Both the position numbers and the translations under genes were made by a program. Below, one piece after another: positions 15,745 through 22,627 of a stretch of 64,000 nucleotides of DNA. This DNA is from Spiractinospora alimapuensis. Lineage in GTDB: Bacteria; Actinomycetota; Actinomycetes; Streptosporangiales; Streptosporangiaceae. Position 1 is the stretch's first letter. Every line of letters starts with the position of its first letter. The stretch is taken from the NCBI RefSeq assembly GCF_018437505.1, contig NZ_CP072467.1:5294010-5358009 (forward strand), read 5' to 3'. The notes beneath the pieces are model-generated. The model ran no database searches. It saw only the letters and a program-made list of their open reading frames with translations, and had not been told where the DNA came from.

Positions 15745-17913
15745 ATGTCCACTGCTGAAAACGGCTATCTGCGTGAGCCGAACAAGGGCCCCGACGGGGC
15801 CGGTCTCGGCGGGCGCGATGCTGCCCAGACACCTGGTGCCGCCGGAGGCTTCGGACAGGGCGGCCTTCTTGACGACCTGCCGGAGCAGGGGCGCGGGCTG
15901 GGGCCGGCCGAGGGGAAGAACGACACCGGGACGGTGATCCCCTTCCGTGGCCCGACGCAGCCCCGCCCCGCGTCGCCCGCACCGGCCAACGAAGCCCCCG
16001 GTGGTGACGCGCTCGCGCCCACACCGCCTCCCCCCGCGCCTGAGGCTCCCGCCGCCCCGGCCGCCTCCGCCCCGGCCGCCTCCGCCCAGGCACCGCCGGC
16101 GCCGGCGGCGACGCCGGTCCCGGCCACCGAGCCGACGACCACACCCCCCGCAACACCCGGGGAGCCGACCCAACAGTCGGTCGGCCGCCACGCCTACCCA
16201 GACGCCCAGCGGGACGCCGTCTACCAGGCGATCCGGGACCGACGCGACATCCGCAGCGGTTTCCGCGCGGACCCGGTCCCCGCCGAGGTCCTCACCCGCG
16301 TGTTGGAGGCCGCACACCTCGCTCCGTCCGTCGGGTTCTCACAGCCGTGGGACTTCCTGGTCCTCGACGACCCCGAGACGCGTGCGCGGATCCAGGGCCT
16401 GGCCGAGCACCAGCGCGACGACTACGCCCGTGCCCTGCCGGGAACCCGGGCGAAGGCGTTCTCCGGGCTCAAGGTCGAGGCGATCCTCGACACCCCCCTG
16501 AACATCGCCGTGACGGTCGACCCGACCCGTGGTGGACGCCACACGCTGGGGCGCCACAGTCAGCCCGAGACGGCGAGCTACTCCGCCGCGCTGGCCGTGG
16601 AGAACCTGTGGCTGGCGGCACGCGCCGAGGGGTTGGGCGTCGGCTGGGTCAGCTTCTTCGATGAGCGGGAACTCGCCGCCGAACTCAACCTGCCGGCACA
16701 CCTGACCGTCGTCGCCTACCTCTGCGTGGGCTACGTGGAGGAGTTCCCGCCCGAGCCCGAACTCGCCCTCGGCGGGTGGGCGCGGCGTCGTCCCCTCGCC
16801 TGGGCGATCCACCACCAGCGCTACGGGCGTCGCGGGCTGCCTGGCCACGAGGCCACCAGTCTGCTGCGTGAGACCGTTGGTGTCGTGGAAGGTCCCGCGG
16901 CCGGAGCCGCCGATCAAGCGCGTCAACGCCTCGCACAGATGACGAAACCTCCGGGGTCGCTCGGCGTGCTGGAGGAGATCTCGGTGCAGTTGGCCGGGCT
17001 CGCCGAGGAATGCCCGCCACCTCTGCCCGAGCCCGCGGCCGTCGCGGTCTTCGCCGCCGACCACGGCGTGCACGCTCAGGGCGTCACCCCGTGGCCCCAA
17101 GCGGTCACCGCCCAGATGGTGGGCAACTTCCTCGACGGTGGCGCGGTCGTCAACGCGTTCGCAGCCCAGCTCGGCGCCGAGGTCGCGGTGGTGGACGTCG
17201 GTGTCGCCGGCGATCTCCCGCGCGTGCCGGGCCTCCTCCCACGGAAGATCGCCCACGGCACGGCCGACATCACCCAGGGCCCGGCGATGACCATCGCCCA
17301 GGCGGAGCAGGCCATCGAGACCGGGATCGAGATCGCCCGCGACCTCGTCGCCGCGGGAAACCGGTGCCTGATCACCGGCGACATGGGCATCGCGAACACC
17401 ACCGCCTCGGCGGCGTTGGTGTGTGCCTTCACCGGCGCCGAGCCGGCCGCCGCGACGGGACGGGGAACCGGTATCGATGACGCGACCCACGCGCAGAAAG
17501 TGGACGTCGTGCGCCGGGCCCTCGCCCAGAACGCGGTCGACCCGGCCGACCCGGTGACCACACTGGCCGCTCTCGGCGGGTTCGAGCACGCCGCGTTGAC
17601 CGGCTTCATCCTCGGTGGGGCCGCGCTGCGTGTCCCGGTGATCCTCGACGGCGTGATCGCCGGCGCCGCCGCCTTGGCGGCCAAGGCGATCGTCCCGGAC
17701 ATGGTGCACGCCTGCTTCGCGGGCCACCGCTCCAGCGAACCGGGCCACGACCTCGCCCTGCGCAGCCTCGGCCTCCGCCCCCTGACCGACCTGGAACTCC
17801 GCCTCGGCGAAGGAACGGGAGCCCTCCTCGGTCTCCCCATCCTCCAAGCCGCGGCGAGAGCCCTCCGCGACGTCGCCACCTTCGACTCCGCCGGAGTCAC
17901 CTCCCGCAACTGA
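15745..17913 (+). CDS. cobT: BluB-CobT fusion: dimethylbenzimidazole synthase plus DMB phosphoribosyltransferase
   Basis: 722 aa in one frame. Residues 1-155 are disordered, very rich in Pro/Ala/Gly. Residues ~158-370 are a BluB-type flavin nitroreductase fold (VYQAIRDRRDIRSGF, HLAPSVGFSQPWDFLVLDD, GLGVGWVSFF, HLTVVAYLCVGYVEEFP), which makes 5,6-dimethylbenzimidazole from FMNH2 and oxygen. Residues ~385-722 are CobT (MTKPPGSLGVLEE, ADHGVHAQGVTPWP, ITGDMGIANTTASAAL, and catalytic Glu in GEGTGALLGLPIL), which attaches ribose phosphate to the base. Fusing both lets the lower ligand pass to the next enzyme. ATG 15745 follows GAGAGAGG. A strong terminator follows the stop codon. Confidence 0.92.
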   Translation: MSTAENGYLREPNKGPDGAGLGGRDAAQTPGAAGGFGQGGLLDDLPEQGRGLGPAEGKNDTGTVIPFRGPTQPRPASPAPANEAPGGDALAPTPPPPAPEAPAAPAASAPAASAQAPPAPAATPVPATEPTTTPPATPGEPTQQSVGRHAYPDAQRDAVYQAIRDRRDIRSGFRADPVPAEVLTRVLEAAHLAPSVGFSQPWDFLVLDDPETRARIQGLAEHQRDDYARALPGTRAKAFSGLKVEAILDTPLNIAVTVDPTRGGRHTLGRHSQPETASYSAALAVENLWLAARAEGLGVGWVSFFDERELAAELNLPAHLTVVAYLCVGYVEEFPPEPELALGGWARRRPLAWAIHHQRYGRRGLPGHEATSLLRETVGVVEGPAAGAADQARQRLAQMTKPPGSLGVLEEISVQLAGLAEECPPPLPEPAAVAVFAADHGVHAQGVTPWPQAVTAQMVGNFLDGGAVVNAFAAQLGAEVAVVDVGVAGDLPRVPGLLPRKIAHGTADITQGPAMTIAQAEQAIETGIEIARDLVAAGNRCLITGDMGIANTTASAALVCAFTGAEPAAATGRGTGIDDATHAQKVDVVRRALAQNAVDPADPVTTLAALGGFEHAALTGFILGGAALRVPVILDGVIAGAAALAAKAIVPDMVHACFAGHRSSEPGHDLALRSLGLRPLTDLELRLGEGTGALLGLPILQAAARALRDVATFDSAGVTSRN

Positions 17914-17920
17914 CACACCA

Positions 17921-17957
17921 CCGAGGGGCCCAGGCACTCTGTTCCTGGGCCCCTCGG
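17921..17957 (+). terminator. Terminator after bluB-cobT
   Basis: CCGAGGGGCCCAGG, nine-base loop, CCTGGGCCCCTCGG: a perfect 14-bp stem starting eight bases after the stop codon. No U-tract, as usual in high-GC actinomycetes. Confidence 0.8.
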
Positions 17958-18013
17958 CACGTCAACAGCCACGGCCGCGACTCCCCGCCACAGCGACATC
18001 GCGCCGAGACCGA

Positions 18014-18289
18014 CCACCACCCCGCGTGTGTGCGGGGCTTACGTCCGTGTGATCGAGAACGCCGAGATTGATCTCCGGTCCATCCACGCGTGTGCGGGGC
18101 TCACATAACTCTCGCCCTCATGCACCACAAAACGCGGCGGTCCATCCCCGCGTGTGCGGGGCTCACCTGGACGCGGCGCAGGAGCAGATGGCCGCCGACA
18201 GGTCCATCCCCGCGTGTGCGGGGCTCACCGCTCGGCGACGGGGAGAGAGCAGTGACCACACGGTCCATCCCCGCGTTTGCGGGGCTTAC
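18014..18289 (-). CRISPR. CRISPR array 1, type I-E, five repeats
   Basis: Repeats at 18014-18042 (degenerate), 18077-18104, 18139-18166, 18201-18228 and 18262-18289. The plus-strand form begins ggtccatccccgcg and ends cggggctcac; the stem is CCCCGC/GCGGGG. Spacers are 33-34 bases. Read on the minus strand the repeat begins GTGAGCCCCGC and ends GGGGATGGACC, which aligns with the E. coli type I-E repeat and its 3' eight-base handle. The array is therefore transcribed leftward with its leader at the right. Repeat 18077 has one change (cca-cgcg), 18262 has two, and the left-most, leader-distal copy is worst. No cas gene lies nearby. Confidence 0.9.
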
Positions 18290-18470
18290 GGGCGCGACGT
18301 GCGCTTCTGGCGCGCCGTTATCGTTCCGCGATGTTCGGGGTGCGATCCAGCGTCTCACAAGGCCCCCTCGGTAGGGGAAGTGGACGCATGACGTCCACAT
18401 TGTCTGTCGGTGTTCTTGCCGGGTTGATGAATCGCGGACAGATCGTGTCCGCGATTGTTTTGGTGTTACG
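18290..18470 (-). promoter_or_regulatory. Leader of CRISPR array 1
   Basis: It is conserved with the leader of the second array at 39.8-40.0 kb. A 29-base block at 18318-18346 (ttatcgttccgcgatgttcg...) matches 28 of 29 bases. Palindrome GTGGACG-catga-CGTCCAC is at 18380-18398. Palindrome AATCGCGGACA-gatcg-TGTCCGCGATT is at 18430-18456, with 11-bp perfect arms. It lies at the leader-proximal side inferred from repeat orientation and probably carries the array promoter and adaptation signals. Confidence 0.75.
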
Positions 18471-18587
18471 AGGTTATGGGCCCACGGTCCGACTCCCAGT
18501 GGGGGGCGGGTGCGATGTACCTCCGCGTGAGGGGGTCGAACTCGACCTCCTCCGCACCGATTTGTTGGGGCTCGGGCGCGCGCCGGT

Positions 18588-18617
18588 TTGACAGGCAAGT
18601 GGGTGCTTGCGTATACC
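18588..18617 (+). promoter_or_regulatory. Strong promoter with internal operator, ArsR gene
   Basis: Perfect -35 TTGACA (18588-18593), 18-base spacer, -10 TATACC (18612-18617). The ATG at 18625 is eight bases past the -10 hexamer, so the transcript is probably leaderless. The palindrome GCAAG-tgggtg-CTTGC (18595-18610) fills the spacer and is a likely self-operator. Confidence 0.75.
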
Positions 18618-18624
18618 TGGTCGC

Positions 18625-18921
18625 ATGGATGATCATGCGGACCTCTTCAAGGCGCTTGGGGACGGGACGCGGCGGCTCATCCTGGACGGGTTGGCCGAGA
18701 AGGATGGGCAGACGCTCTTCGAGATCTGCGGTCGGCTGACGATGCGGCACAACCTGGCGTCGTCGCGGCAGGCCATCTCGCAGCACCTCGCGGTGTTGGA
18801 GCAGGCCGGGTTGGTGCGGAGTCGGCGGCAGGGCAGGTACAAGTTCCACCACATCGACACGAGTCGGCTGCGGTCGATCGTCGAGCGGTGGCCCATCGAC
18901 CGAGAGGAACCGGAACTGTGA
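18625..18921 (+). CDS. ArsR-family winged-helix repressor
   Basis: 98 aa: MDDHADLFKALGDGTRRLIL, LTMRHNLASSRQAISQHLAV recognition helix, LEQAGLVRSRRQGRYKFHHI wing. There is no cysteine pair of the ELCVCDL metal-site type (only one Cys, in EICGRL), so metal sensing is unlikely and an organic effector or the VOC partner's substrate is more plausible. ATG 18625 is chosen because the promoter lies just upstream; a GTG-type start 18 bases earlier would fall inside the -10. It overlaps the next gene by four bases (GTGA), so the two are translationally coupled. Confidence 0.88.
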   Translation: MDDHADLFKALGDGTRRLILDGLAEKDGQTLFEICGRLTMRHNLASSRQAISQHLAVLEQAGLVRSRRQGRYKFHHIDTSRLRSIVERWPIDREEPEL

Positions 18922-19307
18922 TCCGGATCAACATCACCAGTGTGTACGTGGACGACCAGGCCATGGCGCTCGCGTTCTACACCGACAAATTGGGGTTCAC
19001 CAAGAAGACGGACGAGCCGGCCGGTGGGGCGCGGTGGCTCACCGTGGTCTCGCCGGCCGAACCGGACGGCACCGAGCTGCTGCTGGAGCCGGAGGGGCAC
19101 CCGGCCGCGCGGACGTACAAGGAGGCGTTGGTCGCCGACGGGATTCCGTTCACCCAGTTCGCCGTGGACGACGTCCACGCGGAGGTCGAGCGGCTCAAGG
19201 GGCTCGGGGTGGAGTTCACCCAGGACGCCACCGACTTCGGGCCGGTGGTCACCGCGGTCCTGGACGACACCTGCGGCAACCTCATCCAGTTGGCGACGAT
19301 GAAGTAG
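18918..19307 (+). CDS. VOC-superfamily (glyoxalase/bleomycin-resistance type) protein
   Basis: 129 aa with two beta-alpha-beta-beta-beta modules: MIRINITSVYVDDQAMALAF, YTDKLGFTKKTDEP, WLTVVSP, GTELLLEPEG, then FTQFAVDDVHAEVERLKGLG and DTCGNLIQLATMK. The Glu/His metal-ligand positions are partly recognisable (ELLLEP; NLIQL instead of ending His). Likely a small dioxygenase-, isomerase- or binding-type enzyme controlled by the ArsR repressor that overlaps its start. Start GTG 18918 has GAGGAA about nine bases upstream. Confidence 0.85.
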   Translation: MIRINITSVYVDDQAMALAFYTDKLGFTKKTDEPAGGARWLTVVSPAEPDGTELLLEPEGHPAARTYKEALVADGIPFTQFAVDDVHAEVERLKGLGVEFTQDATDFGPVVTAVLDDTCGNLIQLATMK

Positions 19308-19481
19308 GCGGGGGCCGTGGTGGCTGTGCGGCGGGTCGGGGTGTGGCCTCGGCCCGCCGTAGGCGTTTTCCGCCGTGATGAGACGGTGGTGTTGTTCGCA
19401 TCCGCGCACGTGCTGTCGCGGGAGACGGTAGTTTGGTGATCGTATGTGGTGGTCTGCCACACCTGCGCGGAAGGGTGTCCA

Positions 19482-20783
19482 GTGACGTATCTGCTCGGCC
19501 TTCGCCTGGAGGGGCGCGACGTCCTCGTCGTGGGTGGGGGCCGTGTCGCCGGGCGCCGGGTCCCCGTCCTCATCGACGCGGGGGCGAACGTCACCGTGGT
19601 CAGTCCAGAGGTGACGCCCGCCCTGGAGGGTTACGCGGCGGCGGGGCGGATCACCTGGCACCGCCGCACCTACGAGGCCCAGGACGTCGCCGCGCGCCCG
19701 TGGCTGGTGCACGCCGCGACCGACTCCACCGAGACCAACGCCGCCGTCGCGGCTGACGCCGAGAACGCCCACGTGTGGTGTGTTCGTGCCGACGACCGGC
19801 ACGCCTCCGCCGCGTGGACGCCCGCGAGCGGCGGGAGCGCCGGGGTGACGGTGGGAGTCGTCACCGACGGGGATCCGCGCCGGGCCGCGGGTCTGCGGGA
19901 CGCCATCAGCGACGCGTTGAGTGAGGGGTCGCTCGACGCACGACGCACCCGGGACCGCCAGCGCGGGGTCGCCATCGTGGGGGGAGGCCCGGGTGACCCC
20001 GGTCTGATCACGGTGCGCGGCCGTCAGTTGCTGTCCCAGGCCGACGTGGTGGTCACCGACCGTCTCGCTCCCACCTCCTTGCTGGACTCTCTCCCCGCCG
20101 AGGTCGAGGTCATCGACGCCGCCAAGATCCCCTACGGGCGGGCTATGGCACAGTCGGAGATCAACCGGATCCTGGTGGAACGCGGAGCGGAGTCGTTCGT
20201 CGTCCGTCTCAAGGGCGGGGACCCGTTCGTGTTCGGTCGGGGCGGGGAGGAGGCCGCGGCGTGCGCGCGCGCCGGGATCCCCGTCACCATCGTGCCGGGG
20301 GTCACCAGCGCCTTGGCCGCGCCCGCCGCCGCGGGGATTCCGGCCACCCACCGGGGTACCGTGCAGGATCTCCACATCGTGACCGCCCATGTCGCTCCGG
20401 ACGACCCCCGCAGTACGGTCGACTGGCGCGGGCTGGGGCGTGGGAGTGGCACCATTGTCGTGCTGATGGGTGTCGAGCGGATCGACGCCGTCACTCGGAC
20501 GCTGATCGACTCCGGCCGCGCCGGCGACACCGCCGCGGCGATCATCCAGGAGGGCACGCTGCCCACCCAGCGCACCGTGGTGGCGACGCTGGAGACGGTG
20601 GCGCGGCGTGCGGCGGAGGAGGAGATCCGCCCACCGGCGGTGCTCGTCGTGGGTGACGTCGTCCGCACGGCACACGACCTTGACATCCTGCGGGCGCTGC
20701 GGTCGACTGGCCTACCGCCTGCCTCGGGCGGCGCAGCGCATGCCGGGGCGGAGCGGGCCACCACCGCTGACCGAGGCCCGTGA
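19482..20783 (+). CDS. cysG: Siroheme/precorrin-2 synthase: Met8-like dehydrogenase plus uroporphyrinogen-III C-methyltransferase
   Basis: 433 aa. The N-terminal Rossmann domain (LRLEGRDVLVVGGGRVAGRR, to ~165) is the precorrin-2 dehydrogenase/chelatase-like part. The C-terminal tetrapyrrole methylase (VAIVGGGPGDPGLITVRG, DRLAPTSLL, VVRLKGGDPFVFGRGGEE, IVPGVTSALAAPAAAGIPAT, TIVVLMGV) methylates uroporphyrinogen III with SAM at C2 and C7, giving precorrin-2 for siroheme and cobalamin. It therefore feeds the cobalamin genes to the left. GTG 19482 follows GGAAGGGTG. The stop codon overlaps the next start by four bases (GTGA). Confidence 0.92.
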   Translation: MTYLLGLRLEGRDVLVVGGGRVAGRRVPVLIDAGANVTVVSPEVTPALEGYAAAGRITWHRRTYEAQDVAARPWLVHAATDSTETNAAVAADAENAHVWCVRADDRHASAAWTPASGGSAGVTVGVVTDGDPRRAAGLRDAISDALSEGSLDARRTRDRQRGVAIVGGGPGDPGLITVRGRQLLSQADVVVTDRLAPTSLLDSLPAEVEVIDAAKIPYGRAMAQSEINRILVERGAESFVVRLKGGDPFVFGRGGEEAAACARAGIPVTIVPGVTSALAAPAAAGIPATHRGTVQDLHIVTAHVAPDDPRSTVDWRGLGRGSGTIVVLMGVERIDAVTRTLIDSGRAGDTAAAIIQEGTLPTQRTVVATLETVARRAAEEEIRPPAVLVVGDVVRTAHDLDILRALRSTGLPPASGGAAHAGAERATTADRGP

Positions 20784-22627
20784 CCGCGATGACCGAAGAG
20801 GAGGGCAGGGCCGAGATGACCCGGCCGCCGACAGTGCCGGATTCCGGTGACACCCCCGGAGAGGACGCGCCCCGCCCCCAGCAAGGGGCCGTCCATCACG
20901 CGCAGCCCTCTCCGCCTGACGTGGCTCCCGCTCGCCGTTCGGGGCCGACGTTCTACCGCGACATGTCCACCGTCAGCGAGCTGGAACGCGCGCTGGTGAC
21001 CCTGCGGGAGCAGGCGCGCGGCCTGCGGTTCGCCGATGGCCTGCCCGGCGCGGAGGCCGGGGAGACGGCCCGGCTGGACGTCCTGGACCAGGTGGAGAAC
21101 TACGTCCTGCCCCGCGTCCGTAACCAGGACAACCCGCTGCTGATCGCGGTCGCCGGATCTACCGGGGCGGGCAAGTCAACGCTCGTCAACAGTCTCGTCG
21201 GAGAACAGGTCACCACGACCGGGGTGCGCCGTCCCACCACCAACAGTCCGGTGTTGGCGTGCAACCCGGCCGACGTCGACTGGTTCTCCGAGGCGCACTT
21301 CCTGCCGTCGCTGCCCCGGGTACGGCAGGAAGGTCTGGCGATGCCGGGCAAGGACGGCATGCTGGTGCTCGCCGCCAGTGAGTGCATGCCGGCTGGGGTC
21401 GCGCTGCTGGACACCCCGGACGTCGACTCCGTGGTGGCCGAACACCACGAGTTCGCCGCCAAGTTCCTGGACGCCGCCGACCTCTGGCTGTTCGTGACCA
21501 CCGCCGTGCGCTACGCGGACGCGCGTATCTGGGAGTTCCTCCAGGTCGCGCGGGACCGCAACACGTCGTTGGGAGTGGTGTTGTCCCGGGTCCCGCGCCG
21601 GGGTCGTGGCCAACTGATGGATCACTTCGGCGCGATGCTGGACGCCAACGGGCTGGGCGACGCCGAGCGGTTCATGATCCCCGAGACGGACCAGATCGGT
21701 GGCGGCCGGTTCACCTCCCACACCGCCGACCCGGTGCGCAACTTCCTGGTCGACGTGGCCGCGGACCTCAGACGTCGGGAGTCGGTGACGCACCGGACCT
21801 TCGCCGGGGTCCTCAACAGTTTCCGCACTCGGGTGCCGGAGCTGGCCAAGCAGGTGGAGACCCAGATCGGCGTCCGGCGTCAGCTCACCACCGCCGCCAC
21901 CACCACCTACGACGAGGCCTTGGAGCGGGTCGAGGAGTCGATCCAGGACGCGTCGCTGCTTCGGGGGACCGTGCTCGCACGCTGGCACGACGTCGCCACC
22001 AGCGGCGAACTGTCCCTCTCCCTGCGGGCCCGCGCCAAGCGGCAGCGCAAACACCAGACCGACCACGCCCGGGTGCGCGCCCTGGACAAGGCGCTGCGCG
22101 ACGGTATGGAGACCATGCTCGTGTCGAGTGCCCAGCGGGCCGCGGAGGCGCTGACCCGGCGGTGGGCCGAGACCGAGGGCGGGAAGGAACTCGCCGTCGC
22201 CAACGGTCTGGACCAGGTTCCCGACGACTTCGCGCGCCGGGCCCGCGCCGCGGTGGGGGAGTGGCAGCGCTACGTGGTGAGCCTGGTGGCCTCCGACGGG
22301 GTGACCAAGCGCAGTGTCGCGAAGTTCCTTGCCTATGATGAGGAAGCCTTCGGGCTCGTCCTGATCGTCGGGCTTCTCGGCTACGGAAACGCCGCGGAAC
22401 CGGCCAACGGTGCCGTTCCACAGCGCTTGCTGAAGTCACTCTTCGGCGCCGAATCGCTGCGTAGTATTAGCGACCAGGCATACCAGGACCTTCGGGCGCG
22501 GTTGCGTTCCCTGTTCGGCCAGGAGCGGCAGCGTTCGGTCGACGTGCTCGCTGAGGCGCGGCTGCCGGAGGACACCGCGGCCGTTCAGCTCTACCAAGCG
22601 ACATACAACATCGAGATTGCGCGATGA
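20780..22627 (+). CDS. Dynamin-like GTPase, first of a pair
   Basis: 615 aa. A GTPase domain follows a ~60-residue disordered N terminus: P-loop VAGSTGAGKSTLVNSLVG near residue 127, then TTTGVRRPTTNSPV (switch I region), LLDTPDVDSV (G3), and VLSRVPRR where the G4 [TN]KxD motif would be (degenerate). The rest (about 350-615) is long helical, with TTAATTTYDEALERVEESIQ. There is one short hydrophobic stretch (LVLIVGLLGYG) but no clear membrane anchor. The pairing with the next GTPase recalls DynA/DynB of Streptomyces, which stabilise the division ring at sporulation septa (inference). Coupled to cysG by a GTGA overlap. Confidence 0.8.
   Translation: MTAMTEEEGRAEMTRPPTVPDSGDTPGEDAPRPQQGAVHHAQPSPPDVAPARRSGPTFYRDMSTVSELERALVTLREQARGLRFADGLPGAEAGETARLDVLDQVENYVLPRVRNQDNPLLIAVAGSTGAGKSTLVNSLVGEQVTTTGVRRPTTNSPVLACNPADVDWFSEAHFLPSLPRVRQEGLAMPGKDGMLVLAASECMPAGVALLDTPDVDSVVAEHHEFAAKFLDAADLWLFVTTAVRYADARIWEFLQVARDRNTSLGVVLSRVPRRGRGQLMDHFGAMLDANGLGDAERFMIPETDQIGGGRFTSHTADPVRNFLVDVAADLRRRESVTHRTFAGVLNSFRTRVPELAKQVETQIGVRRQLTTAATTTYDEALERVEESIQDASLLRGTVLARWHDVATSGELSLSLRARAKRQRKHQTDHARVRALDKALRDGMETMLVSSAQRAAEALTRRWAETEGGKELAVANGLDQVPDDFARRARAAVGEWQRYVVSLVASDGVTKRSVAKFLAYDEEAFGLVLIVGLLGYGNAAEPANGAVPQRLLKSLFGAESLRSISDQAYQDLRARLRSLFGQERQRSVDVLAEARLPEDTAAVQLYQATYNIEIAR

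Noticed and set aside
18068-18391. Plus-strand frames over the CRISPR repeats (e.g. peptides repeating VHPRVCGA)
   Set aside because: The periodic peptide is just the translated CRISPR repeat; no gene.
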